DNA from: Candidatus Poribacteria bacterium | Lineage (GTDB): Bacteria > Poribacteria > DTPJ01 | Length of the DNA: 18,726 nt | Assembly (NCBI GenBank): GCA_011334435.1 | Contig: DTPJ01000832.1 | Location: 1-18,726, forward strand | Reading direction: 5' to 3' | Notes under the pieces: generated by a model | Databases searched by the model: none | What the model was told of the DNA's origin: nothing | Seen by the model: the letters and a program-made list of their open reading frames with translations, nothing else | Made by a program: the position numbers and the translations under genes | Shown here: positions 1 to 7,561 of the stretch, piece by piece | Layout: every line of letters begins with the position of its first letter | How positions within the stretch are numbered: the first letter of the stretch is position 1

Positions 1-184
1 AACCATTAGACAAATAGCCTTTTTATCAGGTTAAAAAATTCTAAGAATAAGCTACTATCCTACGCAAACCTATTGTTTTACATAAGACTAGAAACTTAAA
101 CCTAGTGAAAAACAAGTAACGTCTAGCCATTGGCGGATTACCTTTCTACTATAATGTTTCTCAAATTAGAAACAAAGTTAACAT

Positions 185-265
185 TTATGCGCGCGCGCGC
201 ACCAGCCCAACATCACCCTTCCCAACCTCGTCAAACCATAGAATCAACGCTTCATTCCTTTTCAT
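185..265 (-). pseudogene. ppsA: N-terminal remnant of phosphoenolpyruvate synthase, truncated after about 22 codons
   Basis: A 26-codon reading frame begins with ATG and contains ALILWFDEVGKGDVGLV, which matches the usual start of archaeal PEP synthase (pyruvate, water dikinase). In the family the next residues are normally GGKxANLGEM. Here the frame instead reads R-A-R-A through an alternating GC tract and stops. A good ribosome site (GGGTGATT, ending a few bases before ATG) and a TATA-like box upstream are both present, so the 5' end of the gene is intact and everything after codon 22 is missing. No PEP synthase sequence follows on this strand down to base 1. This is a broken gene; recognition rests on one short motif recalled from the family, not on a search. 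Confidence 0.6.
189..200. repeat. (GC)6 alternating dinucleotide tract
   Basis: Twelve bases of strictly alternating G and C lie in otherwise AT-rich DNA. The tract sits exactly where similarity of the minus-strand ppsA remnant to its family ends. Two similar tracts lie near the other end of the window. Such alternating runs can adopt Z-form DNA; whether this one does is not known. Confidence 0.9.
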
Positions 266-301
266 CCAATCACCCTTTTTCGCTTTGACAAAGCAGTCGA
301 C

Positions 302-309
302 TATTTAAG
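302..309 (-). promoter_or_regulatory. TATA-like box for the ppsA remnant
   Basis: On the minus strand the sequence reads CCTTAAATAG, an archaeal TATA-like box. It lies about 40 bases before the remnant's ATG, which would place transcription start about 12-15 bases before the start codon, ahead of the ribosome site. The rest of bases 1-376 shows no other gene. Confidence 0.4.
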
Positions 310-376
310 GTTTACCTAATTAAGCTGGGAAAATTGTATGAGTTACCTTCTCATAGACGAATTTCATATTTGGGGA

Positions 377-1701
377 TTAGGGGAAGATCCCCCTTGCAGC
401 TAAAATTTCTATTTCCTTAGAGACCGCTAAGACAAACGCTGCGCTCTTCAGGTCTAAATTGTAGTTTTCAGCGGTTTCCACAACGTTTGTGTAAGCAGTG
501 ACCATTTTCTTTCGAAGCTTTTCTTTAACCATACCTAATTCCCAGTTCTCACCTGCTTTGTTTTGAAGCCATTCAAAGTAGCTTACTGTGACCCCGCCAG
601 CGTTTGCAAGTATATCGGGTAGCACGTAAACCTTTTTTTCGATTAAGATTTTGTGAGCAAGGTTGGTGGTGGGTCCGTTTGCAAGTTCGAGAATCACTTT
701 GGCCTTTATATCTTTGGCAAGTACACCTACGATTTGTGTTTCTTTTGCAGCAGGGACTAGGATGTCACAGGTGCTTGTCAACAGTTGTTCTACGGTTAGA
801 GGCTGAAGGCCGTTGTATCCAACGACGGATTTTTCAGGGCTTATATTTTGTTTATAGGTAAGGACATCCTTTGGATTCAGTCCCTCTTGAGAGTAAAATC
901 CTCCTTTTGAGTCGCAGATTCCTACAATTCTGCATCCGTAATCTTCGTACAGGAGGTTTGCTATGTTATATCCGACATTCCCGAATCCTTGAACAACGAC
1001 AGCCGCGTCTTTCAAGGAACTTAATCCTTCGATGTGCCCTTGTTTAACAGCTTCTTCTAGAACATATGCGCCACCCTGGGCTGTCGCTTCCTTCCTGCCT
1101 TTGGATCCTCCTAGGCTGAGTGGTTTTCCTGTTACAACTGCAGAAGCATACGGTGAGTGTGGGCTGAGCATTTTGTAAGTGTCATAAATGATGCCCATCT
1201 CTCTTTCACTAGTACCTATATCTGGTGCAGGGACGCAGGAATCTGGACCTAATACGGCAAAATTTCGTATGTATATCTTCTGGTCAATCTTTCAACCTCT
1301 GCTTGTGACATTTTCTTTGGATCGCAACAAACGCCTCCCTTTGATCCCCCATAAGGTAGATTGGCAACTCGGCATTTCAATGTCATGTCAAAGGCTAGAG
1401 CCGTTATCAGATCCAATTTCACTTCTGGAGAATATCTTATGCCTCCTTTGGTGGGCTCATATGATCTGCTGTGCTGGACCAAGTATCCAGTAAACATCTC
1501 TATTGACCCATCATCCATTTTCACCGGAAATGTCACAGTTAATTGCCTGAACGGCTGTTCTAAGCGCTTTACGATCCCTTTTTCAATATGTTTTACTTCT
1601 GCATTTATAAACTGCACCGCCTTTTCAAATTCTAGCCTCGTCCTTTCCAGAAAGTCAAACTCTTCCTTAACTTCACACGTTTCACGTGCGCTAGAACACA
1701 T
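377..1701 (-). pseudogene. gdhA: Glutamate dehydrogenase, split by a single frameshift
   Basis: The two halves together make a full-length Glu/Leu/Phe/Val dehydrogenase, which interconverts glutamate and 2-oxoglutarate plus ammonia with NAD(P). The N-terminal part (about 150 residues) has the substrate-binding stretch YEPTKGGIRYSPEV and LPYGGSKGGV with the catalytic-region lysine. The C-terminal part has VTGKPLSLGGSKGR and the Rossmann motif VVVQGFGNVGYNIA. The first frame reads to TYEILPY and stops at about base 1249. The next frame resumes at once with the expected GPDSCVPAPDIGTSE, in a different phase. Restoring one base near 1250 joins them, so this is a one-base deletion, either real or an assembly error. 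ATG at 1701 is preferred over TTG at 1704 because GAAGGAGGT lies 8 bases upstream. The gene is separate in function from the methyl-transfer cluster. Confidence 0.85.
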
Positions 1702-1820
1702 CAAGCAGTACCTCCTTCAGAAACTTTTTCAGCACACTTTACTTCATATACGTCTTTGGAGCCGCATTTAGGACATCCTAGTGGTCGAAACCTACATAAT
1801 TGACAATTTTCTGATTCCAT
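1701..1820 (-). CDS. Small zinc-ribbon-like protein upstream of gdhA
   Basis: From ATG at 1820 this encodes about 39 residues with two CxxC knuckles (CQLC and CPKC) and a further Cys near the end, the pattern of a small zinc ribbon. Its TGA overlaps the gdhA ATG (TGATG), and the gdhA ribosome site lies inside it, so the two are probably translationally coupled. The open frame extends upstream to a GTG at 1904. A second frame starts at an ATG at 1896 behind GGTG; it encodes 17 residues and would join the zinc-ribbon frame if one G were removed from the GGG near 1848. The true start is therefore uncertain and the gene may itself be frameshifted. The partner and role are unknown. Confidence 0.4.
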   Translation of the reverse strand: MESENCQLCRFRPLGCPKCGSKDVYEVKCAEKVSEGGTA

Positions 1821-1942
1821 ACCGATATGAAGGCATAAATCCTCAGATCCCTCTTTCTCGCCTACAATCAACCCGATCAGCTTCAACCGCGCACATAGAA
1901 ACACCTACTGCTCTTTTATTTTTTGGTTGCATGGAGGCTATG

Positions 1943-1950
1943 TTTATAAG
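1943..1950 (-). promoter_or_regulatory. TATA box for the zinc-ribbon/gdhA unit
   Basis: On the minus strand the sequence reads CTTATAAA, about 25 bases before an A-rich stretch suited to transcription start near 1920. The box lies between the end of the methyltransferase operon and the small zinc-ribbon ORF. This suggests gdhA is transcribed on its own, although the upstream operon has no obvious terminator and may read through. Confidence 0.45.
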
Positions 1951-1977
1951 GGTGAGCATCCCTTTTTAATTTGGGTG

Positions 1978-3048
1978 TTATTTAAATTTTAATTCAAGTT
2001 CTCGGATTAAATTGGCTGCTTCTTCCTCCGTCTTGCAAATTGCAGTGATTGCAACTCCTTTAGGTGAAATTTTATTTAAAATTGATAGCACTTTTTCAGA
2101 TGGCACAATAATTTGAAGTAGTTTCTCCTTAGCAAGTATTTTCTTGTAAAGAGGCACCCAACAATCATTCCCTGCGTCAGGGTTTCCGGCGCCAGGGATC
2201 CATTGTATAGCGTCTAGTTCATCGACATTCAATAGTTTGTCTAAATGATTAAGTTCAAGAGGTCCGTCTAAGTGCCACATTGTTCTGGGAATGCGCTCGC
2301 ATTCTTCAATTATAAGGGGATAAATAAAATCGTCAAATAGCTTGGGTGACAAATAGACTATCGTGTCACATTGAATAACGAAATGTTTTGATCTGCTCCA
2401 TAATCCTGCCCACGTCGAATAACCATTTTCTGAGCAATTCATAACTTCGCAGAGCGTGTCATAACATTTAAACCAAATGTCATGCACTCTTTCTAAGACT
2501 TTTTTAATCATAAGTCTATTCGTAAACATATCTTTTAACAAGGTGGTAGGATAATTCCCTCTGAGTTGTCCTACGACAGTTGCGGTGTCCAATAAATCTG
2601 GGAAGGCCACCACCGCATCTTGGCATCTGCTTAGGGCCTTTTCAATACATTTAAGAGTGTACTTCCACCATTTATTTTCTGAATTAAATGTTATCTCTTT
2701 AAGGCTCTCTAAAGAGAAAGTTCCTTGAAACCAAGCGGTTCCGGCATGTGCATCAAACTTTAATTCAGCACCCAAATAGGCTGATAAACATCCAGGACCT
2801 AAATTTACGAATATGTTAGGAAACGCTTCTTTCCAGAAAATAATATTTGAAAAATCTTCAAAAATCATATCCAGTGCTTTATCTATATCTGGGTAATAAC
2901 GAAGAAAGGCATAGCTATCAATTAGAGTTGAGGGTATATACATGTCTTTTGGGGAAAAAATTTGAATTAAAGGTCTGTCAAGACTTTTGTTCCACCAAGC
3001 CTCAAAAACCTCTTTTATTTTATTTAAATCAACATACAACTGTAACAC
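1978..3048 (-). CDS. UroD-family (corrinoid methyltransferase-like) protein
   Basis: The 356-residue protein has the length and segment order of the uroporphyrinogen decarboxylase superfamily, whose members next to corrinoid proteins are usually methyltransferases, not haem enzymes. At the position where MtaA/MtbA-type enzymes carry a zinc-binding H-x-C, it has WHLDG (His259, Asp261), and I see no matching C-terminal cysteine motif. It may therefore not bind zinc in the classic way. It is the most divergent of the four paralogues here. Translation probably starts at GTG 3048, 14 bases after the stop of the 98-residue gene; the ribosome site is weak, which suggests coupling. It is the last gene of the minus-strand operon. 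The substrate is unknown: it could be a methyl donor:corrinoid methyltransferase (MT1) or an accessory protein. Confidence 0.65.
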   Translation of the reverse strand: MLQLYVDLNKIKEVFEAWWNKSLDRPLIQIFSPKDMYIPSTLIDSYAFLRYYPDIDKALDMIFEDFSNIIFWKEAFPNIFVNLGPGCLSAYLGAELKFDAHAGTAWFQGTFSLESLKEITFNSENKWWKYTLKCIEKALSRCQDAVVAFPDLLDTATVVGQLRGNYPTTLLKDMFTNRLMIKKVLERVHDIWFKCYDTLCEVMNCSENGYSTWAGLWSRSKHFVIQCDTIVYLSPKLFDDFIYPLIIEECERIPRTMWHLDGPLELNHLDKLLNVDELDAIQWIPGAGNPDAGNDCWVPLYKKILAKEKLLQIIVPSEKVLSILNKISPKGVAITAICKTEEEAANLIRELELKFK

Positions 3049-3062
3049 CGATTATTATAGGA

Positions 3063-3359
3063 TTACCAATACACAGTTTTGCTTGGTTTTCCCCTCAATA
3101 CCGCTTCGCTTTCGTCAAGTTCAAGTGTTTTTCTAACTCCTATTTTATAATGCCAATCAAAGCAACAGTAGCGGATGAGTTTCACTTTTTTACCTTTAAT
3201 TTCTTCAGGTATTGGCTCGTTCGATGCAGGCTTTGAATAGTTGGTGAGTTCCACCGTGAATATGCATTTAACCCACTTATTGCCTTCTTCATCTATGGTG
3301 TATTCATCTGTTTTCTCTATATTTATAGTTCGTCCTTGTAACCTTTTGTTTCCTATCAT
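3063..3359 (-). CDS. Uncharacterised 98-residue protein coupled to the corrinoid protein
   Basis: I do not recognise this family. The protein is small, soluble in appearance and rich in charged residues. It has an N-terminal half reminiscent of beta strands (VKCIFTVELTNYSKP), a Lys-rich turn, then RYCCFDWHYKIGVRKTLEL with a paired cysteine, a histidine and two tryptophan/tyrosine positions, and it ends in KTVYW. There is no signal peptide or membrane segment. Its ATG overlaps the stop of the corrinoid-protein gene by four bases (ATGA), the tightest possible coupling, and the next UroD-family gene follows after 14 bases. Placement argues that it acts with the corrinoid protein or with a methyltransferase, for example as a small partner subunit; that is inference only. 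The reading frame looks genuine because it fills the space between two clear genes with matching coupling. Confidence 0.7.
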   Translation of the reverse strand: MIGNKRLQGRTINIEKTDEYTIDEEGNKWVKCIFTVELTNYSKPASNEPIPEEIKGKKVKLIRYCCFDWHYKIGVRKTLELDESEAVLRGKPSKTVYW

Positions 3360-4006
3360 CTACTTCCCATCCATGATTTACATATTGTAGCTCCTTCTAC
3401 TGCATCTCTTGCCGCTGCATCAGCGCCAATCATTTCAGCAAACTCCCTAGTTACTGGTGCACCACCGACAATTATTTTTACTTTGTTTCTTAAACCAGCA
3501 TTTTTTAGCGCACTTATGACTTTTTCCATTTCCATCATTGTTGTTGTAAGTAAAGCCGACATGCCAACTATGTTTGGTTCATGTTCTCGCACCGCTTCAA
3601 CAAATTTCTCGGGTTGAACATCAACGCCTAAGTCTACGACGCTGAACCCTGATCCTTCTAGAAGCATTACAACTAGGTTCTTTCCAATGTCATGTAGATC
3701 GCCTCTGACTGTGCCTATCACAACTTTCCCCGCTATTTTTAAGTCACTACCTTTCAAGTAGGGTTTAATAATCTTCATACCCTCTTTCATGGTTTCTCCC
3801 GCCATTATCAGTTCAGCTAAGAAATATTCTCCATTTTCATACTTCTTGCCCACTATCTCCATTCCTCGAGACATTCCATCAGTTACAACTTTGTAAGCAG
3901 GTATGTTGCTATCAATAGCCTCTTTGCATAACTTTGCAATACTGTTTATATCAAGGTTCACTATACTGTCCCTAATTTTGCCTAAGATTTCAGCTTCATC
4001 CTTCAT
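3356..4006 (-). CDS. Methyltransferase corrinoid (B12-binding) protein
   Basis: The 216-residue protein is the cobalamin-carrying methyl shuttle of a methyltransferase system (MtaC/MtmC/MtoC type). Residues 1 to about 85 form the helical cap domain seen in methionine synthase-like corrinoid proteins. Residues from about 90 form the Rossmann-like B12 domain, with the cobalt-ligand motif D103-L-H105-D-I-G108. The later MSALLTTTM and VGGAPVTREFA segments normally line the nucleotide tail. Its role is to take a methyl group from a donor-specific methyltransferase as methyl-Co(III) and hand it to a second methyltransferase. AGGAAGGT lies about 7 bases before ATG 4006. A 64-base gap separates it from the upstream UroD-family gene, and downstream it overlaps the 98-residue gene. 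This is the only corrinoid protein in the window, so the UroD paralogues presumably share it. Confidence 0.93.
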   Translation of the reverse strand: MKDEAEILGKIRDSIVNLDINSIAKLCKEAIDSNIPAYKVVTDGMSRGMEIVGKKYENGEYFLAELIMAGETMKEGMKIIKPYLKGSDLKIAGKVVIGTVRGDLHDIGKNLVVMLLEGSGFSVVDLGVDVQPEKFVEAVREHEPNIVGMSALLTTTMMEMEKVISALKNAGLRNKVKIIVGGAPVTREFAEMIGADAAARDAVEGATICKSWMGSR

Positions 4007-4070
4007 TCCGAATACCTTCCTGCGTGCTCATTTTGGCATTTTGGATTTGGTAAAATAATAAAATCCCTTA

Positions 4071-5216
4071 TTAAAGTTTTGGTGCCATAATTTGATTACT
4101 GCCACTGAAATTAGTCAATATAACTGGATATTTTCCGAATTTTTTGCCTGTTTCAACCATAGCCAAGAAGTTTTCGGGTTTACACGCATCATTTATCATA
4201 TGACCCGAGCCAAGTATGTAGCCTCCACCAGGAGCAGCGGCGCTTATTGCTCTTTTTACACTTTCAATCACATCTTCGCGTGTCCCAAATGGCAGCAAAT
4301 ATGATACATCGATATTTCCAACTAAACAAATTTTTCCTCCCCACTTCTCTGCAACTTCAACTATGTCCATTCCTGCAGCAGGTTCTAAAGGCTGAATTAG
4401 ATCGACACCTGCTTCTATTATCATATCCATAAGTGGGCGAATGTTTCCATCTGAATGAATCATCAAAAATGCCCCTCTTTTGTGAAACTCATCTGCGACT
4501 TTTTTAAGACATGGATAGATGAATTCTTTCCAATGTTTTGGTGACATCATGGGACCATGTCTATACCCATAGTCATCCCATAAAAGGAGAATTTCTGCAC
4601 CAAGGTCGATACTGGCTTTTCCAAGTTCAATAGCGTATCTGGTTGAATCATTTAATACCTTTCTAAGAAAAACTGGATCAGTGTAAATGTATTTCAGAGC
4701 ATTGTCAAATCCAAGGGCTTCACCTTGGACTTCCCATATTGAACCAACCCCTGCTATAACAAGCATATCATCTCCAGCAGCTTTAATTGCGCTTTTCAGT
4801 TGATTTAAATTGTATTCGTCGAGTGGATCCGGCCGAGGGAAAGCTTCGTATTTCTCACGACTTGTCAGATAAGGACCTACATAAAAGGGAGATGTGGTGA
4901 ATCCATAAGCGAGGCTAAAAATTCTTCCCCAAACATCAACTACTTTATGATTTTCTAATGGGATTGCTTTAAAAGGATTCCCTATCCCAGAAGTACAAAA
5001 ACAATCTAACCCAATTTGTTTGTACATTTTGATCAGCTTTTTCCATGTTTCTTCAGATGTTCTTCCATCTACGCTAGCAAAGAGCGCAAGTAAATTTGCT
5101 AAGTCTTCATTGAAAATCTCGCTCAACACTTTTAAGCTTGGTGGGATTTCAAACAGCGGAACTCTATCAGGTTCTTCAAACATAACCGTTTTAAGTACAC
5201 GCTCACGTGATTTCAT
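4071..5216 (-). CDS. UroD-family methyltransferase with H-x-D in place of the zinc H-x-C
   Basis: The 381-residue protein is a TIM-barrel member of the uroporphyrinogen decarboxylase superfamily, methyltransferase branch. It opens with MKSRERVLKTVMFEEPDRVP, the typical start of corrinoid-linked UroD proteins, and ends with the common LAMVETGKKFGKYP. In the metal region it reads IHSDGN (His254, Asp256), and the late glycine-rich loop is YILGSGHMI. Both cysteines of the H-x-C...C zinc site of MtaA/MtbA are thus replaced. It may bind metal differently or act on ether methyl groups, as the MT1 partners of O-demethylases do; this is inference. The start is certain: AGGTGATCC, a near-perfect anti-Shine-Dalgarno match, lies just before ATG, and the ATG overlaps the upstream gene's TGA (ATGA). 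The corrinoid gene follows. Confidence 0.85.
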   Translation of the reverse strand: MKSRERVLKTVMFEEPDRVPLFEIPPSLKVLSEIFNEDLANLLALFASVDGRTSEETWKKLIKMYKQIGLDCFCTSGIGNPFKAIPLENHKVVDVWGRIFSLAYGFTTSPFYVGPYLTSREKYEAFPRPDPLDEYNLNQLKSAIKAAGDDMLVIAGVGSIWEVQGEALGFDNALKYIYTDPVFLRKVLNDSTRYAIELGKASIDLGAEILLLWDDYGYRHGPMMSPKHWKEFIYPCLKKVADEFHKRGAFLMIHSDGNIRPLMDMIIEAGVDLIQPLEPAAGMDIVEVAEKWGGKICLVGNIDVSYLLPFGTREDVIESVKRAISAAAPGGGYILGSGHMINDACKPENFLAMVETGKKFGKYPVILTNFSGSNQIMAPKL

Positions 5217-6319
5217 AAAGGATCACCTATTCTAAGCGGATATTTGCCGTATTTTCTTCCAGTCTCGAGCATTGTAAGGTAATTCTCCAGCTTTACGTAA
5301 TTGGCAACACTGTTTCCACATCCAAGACAGTACCCCCCACCTGGAGCACATTCAAAAAGAATTTTTTGAACATACGCTTGAAAATCCTTATTAGGCATGC
5401 GGCTAAGCTTGTCCATGTCTACACCACCAAGAATAGCTATTCTGTCACCGTAGCGCTTTTTGTACTCGATCACTGGATATGATGAATCCTCGTAGGAATG
5501 TTTGGCATCTATCCCAACGTAATCAATAAGATCATCCATGATAGCCTTTAGATCTCCGCAACTGTGGAGTATGAAAGGCTTACCATGTTTATGAACTTCT
5601 TCAACACACCTTTTCTGCCATGGAAAAACGTATTTTCTAAGAGTTTCTGGTGAAATCATAAGTCCACCTTTGTATCCCATGTCATCCCCCAAAGCAACCG
5701 CACCGACGATTTCTCCTTCAGAAGCCAACCCGCAACAAAAAGATATCAGTTTTCCTACTTTTTCAAACAGTTGTCTGATTAGTCTTGGATCGCTATATAA
5801 TGCCTTAAAAAAGGGTACAGCCCCCATAAGCCACATAACATTTTCAAGGACACCGCCAGGTGTATTGGCGACGATTTTCATGCCATCGGGAAGAATGCTC
5901 TTAACAAACTCATAGAGAGCTAAGTAAGATTCTTGAACCTTGTTAGGATCAGGCCATTGGTATTGGTCAATGTCTTCGACAGTTTTAATAATACCTCTGT
6001 TCTCGTCTTGCCATCTTCTTTTAGCACTGGCTCTTTCAGCTGTATCATCTGCAAACAGCACATTGTTTCTCGGCAAAAAACCAGGAATGAATATCGGCAC
6101 GTAGTCGTATCCTAGTTTTTTGTAGAATTTCACGGTAACCCGGACATAAGTCACAACGGCATCAATGTTAACCTTTCCATCAGTCAAATTTATCTCTGGA
6201 ACGGAATCTCCTGTAATTGCCTCCATAATTTCGGTGTCTGCAAAGAGTTCGTAGAACGGTACATGATCAGGCTCGCCTTCTAAAACCAACACTTTATTTA
6301 ACCTATCAAAATTGGGCAC
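5213..6319 (-). CDS. UroD-family methyltransferase with intact zinc site (MtaA/MtbA-like)
   Basis: The 368-residue protein is the only paralogue here with a complete H-x-C...C zinc signature: LHSCGD (His252, Cys254) and YCLGCGNS (Cys331, Cys334). In MtaA and MtbA this zinc activates a thiol methyl acceptor; in related enzymes it polarises a methyl donor. The barrel core shows the DDMGYKGGLMISPE segment and ends with LTMLETGRKYGKYPL. The proposed start is GTG 6319, preceded by a run of seven G followed by TCATATCA; the G run can serve as ribosome site. It is the first gene of the methyltransferase operon and overlaps the next paralogue by four bases. Because an MtrH-type enzyme is also present in the window, this protein may be either the methyl-donor enzyme or an alternative methyl acceptor enzyme. 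Confidence 0.87.
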   Translation of the reverse strand: MPNFDRLNKVLVLEGEPDHVPFYELFADTEIMEAITGDSVPEINLTDGKVNIDAVVTYVRVTVKFYKKLGYDYVPIFIPGFLPRNNVLFADDTAERASAKRRWQDENRGIIKTVEDIDQYQWPDPNKVQESYLALYEFVKSILPDGMKIVANTPGGVLENVMWLMGAVPFFKALYSDPRLIRQLFEKVGKLISFCCGLASEGEIVGAVALGDDMGYKGGLMISPETLRKYVFPWQKRCVEEVHKHGKPFILHSCGDLKAIMDDLIDYVGIDAKHSYEDSSYPVIEYKKRYGDRIAILGGVDMDKLSRMPNKDFQAYVQKILFECAPGGGYCLGCGNSVANYVKLENYLTMLETGRKYGKYPLRIGDPL

Positions 6320-6339
6320 TGATATGACCCCCCCATAAC

Positions 6340-6365
6340 ACTTCTAATTTTAAATTAATTATTAA
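6340..6365 (-). promoter_or_regulatory. AT-rich promoter of the methyltransferase operon
   Basis: The minus strand reads TATTAATAATTAATTTAAAATT, with overlapping TATA-like boxes (TTTAAAAT near 6351 and TTAATAAT near 6360). The box near 6360 would place the transcript start at about 6333, leaving a very short leader that includes the G run before the GTG codon. The operon could also be served by read-through from the ABC ATPase gene, which ends 48 bases upstream. Confidence 0.4.
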
Positions 6366-6412
6366 TATCTTTCTTCTTGTTTGAGCGATATTGTAATGGA
6401 AAGTGAGTGAAA

Positions 6413-7504
6413 TCAAATTATTGTTTCACCAGTTTTTTTATCGAAAATATGTAAATTATTTAAATTAAATTCGATGAATACTATATCGCCGGGAGAGATA
6501 TCCGTGAATCCGGCAGATTTAGGTAACATAGCTAAAAGAATCTGTTCACCAACACATAAATGAACGACAAATTCAGCTCCTAGCGGCTCTATAACATCAA
6601 CTTCTCCTTTTATGCCCTTCTCTTTTTTAACTAATATGTCTTCGGGACGTATTCCCATAAACAATTCTGTATTTGTCATTTTTTCTTTTACAATTCCCCG
6701 TAACTCATCAGATATAGGCAGTGAAAACGCTCCAGCATCCAGATAAGCAGTTTTACCTTTTTCTACAAATGAGCAACTAATCAAATTCATTGGTGGGCTA
6801 CCAATGAAACTCGCTACAAATACATTTTTGGGATGGTTGTAAATTTCTCGAGGAGCACTCACTTGTTTTAATACACCATGATCCATTATAGCAATTTCGT
6901 CCGCCATGGTCATGGCCTCAACTTGATCGTGAGTAACGTATATTGTTGTTATGCTCAGTTTTTTTTGTAGTTTCTTAAGTTCGCTTCTCATATACAGTCT
7001 TAGTTTTGCATCTAAGTTGCTCAACGGTTCATCCATTAGAAAGACTTTGGGGTTTCTTACAATAGCCCTGCCCAATGCGACTCTTTGGGCCTCGCCACCG
7101 CTGAGCTGACGAGGTTTACGGTCTAATAGATGTTCAATTCCTAATAGTTCAGCAACCTGCGCAATCTTCTCCTTTTGTTGGTCTTTAGGTATTTTTCTCA
7201 TTTTTAACGGAAAGGCTAGATTATCAAATACAGACATGTGAGGATATAATGCGTAGTTTTGAAAAACCATCGCAACGTCTCTATCCTTTGGCAAAACGTC
7301 GTTTACTAATTTATTATCTATGTATATTTCGCCTCCATCAGGTTTCTCTAAACCAGCTATACATCTAAGGGTTGTTGTTTTCCCACATCCTGAGGGCCCC
7401 AAGAGAACCATAAAGCTTTTATCTTTAATCTCCAAGCTTAGGTTCTTGACAGCGAACACATTGCCAAACGCTTTAACTAAATTATTGATTTTAATACCTG
7501 CCAT
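6413..7504 (-). CDS. Carbohydrate-type ABC importer ATPase (MalK/UgpC/MsmK family)
   Basis: The 363-residue protein is the cytoplasmic ATPase that powers a CUT1-type importer. It has Walker A GPSGCGKTT (residues 36-44), the Q-loop glutamine at 82, signature LSGGE at 134-138, Walker B VFLMDE at 154-159 and the H-loop His at 192. After about residue 235 comes the C-terminal beta domain (TOBE/MalK-type regulatory domain) with MGIRPEDI, which distinguishes sugar and glycerol-3-phosphate importers from peptide or metal importers. AGGGA lies before ATG 7504. The binding-protein gene ends 57 bases upstream and the two are probably co-transcribed. The gap contains T-rich DNA on the coding strand that could lower ATPase transcription relative to the binding protein. 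ATPases of this family are sometimes shared by several importers. Confidence 0.93.
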   Translation of the reverse strand: MAGIKINNLVKAFGNVFAVKNLSLEIKDKSFMVLLGPSGCGKTTTLRCIAGLEKPDGGEIYIDNKLVNDVLPKDRDVAMVFQNYALYPHMSVFDNLAFPLKMRKIPKDQQKEKIAQVAELLGIEHLLDRKPRQLSGGEAQRVALGRAIVRNPKVFLMDEPLSNLDAKLRLYMRSELKKLQKKLSITTIYVTHDQVEAMTMADEIAIMDHGVLKQVSAPREIYNHPKNVFVASFIGSPPMNLISCSFVEKGKTAYLDAGAFSLPISDELRGIVKEKMTNTELFMGIRPEDILVKKEKGIKGEVDVIEPLGAEFVVHLCVGEQILLAMLPKSAGFTDISPGDIVFIEFNLNNLHIFDKKTGETII

Positions 7505-7561
7505 ATGCTTCCCTGCTTAACGTACTGTGAAATTTAATAAAATGAAGAAAAGGGGGATTAA

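Noticed and set aside
604..861. Plus-strand open frame inside the glutamate dehydrogenase gene.
   Set aside because: It lies opposite clear dehydrogenase motifs and has no family features of its own. The same applies to the other antisense frames within the recognised genes.
1978..6319. Reading the UroD-family genes as haem biosynthesis (uroporphyrinogen decarboxylase).
   Set aside because: Several paralogues beside a corrinoid protein, with MtaA-like zinc motifs in some, fit methyltransferases; no other haem gene is nearby.
6320..6412. Possible cobalamin riboswitch before the methyltransferase operon.
   Set aside because: The spacer is only 93 bases, very AT-rich and lacks B12-box-like conserved segments; no other spacer shows one either.
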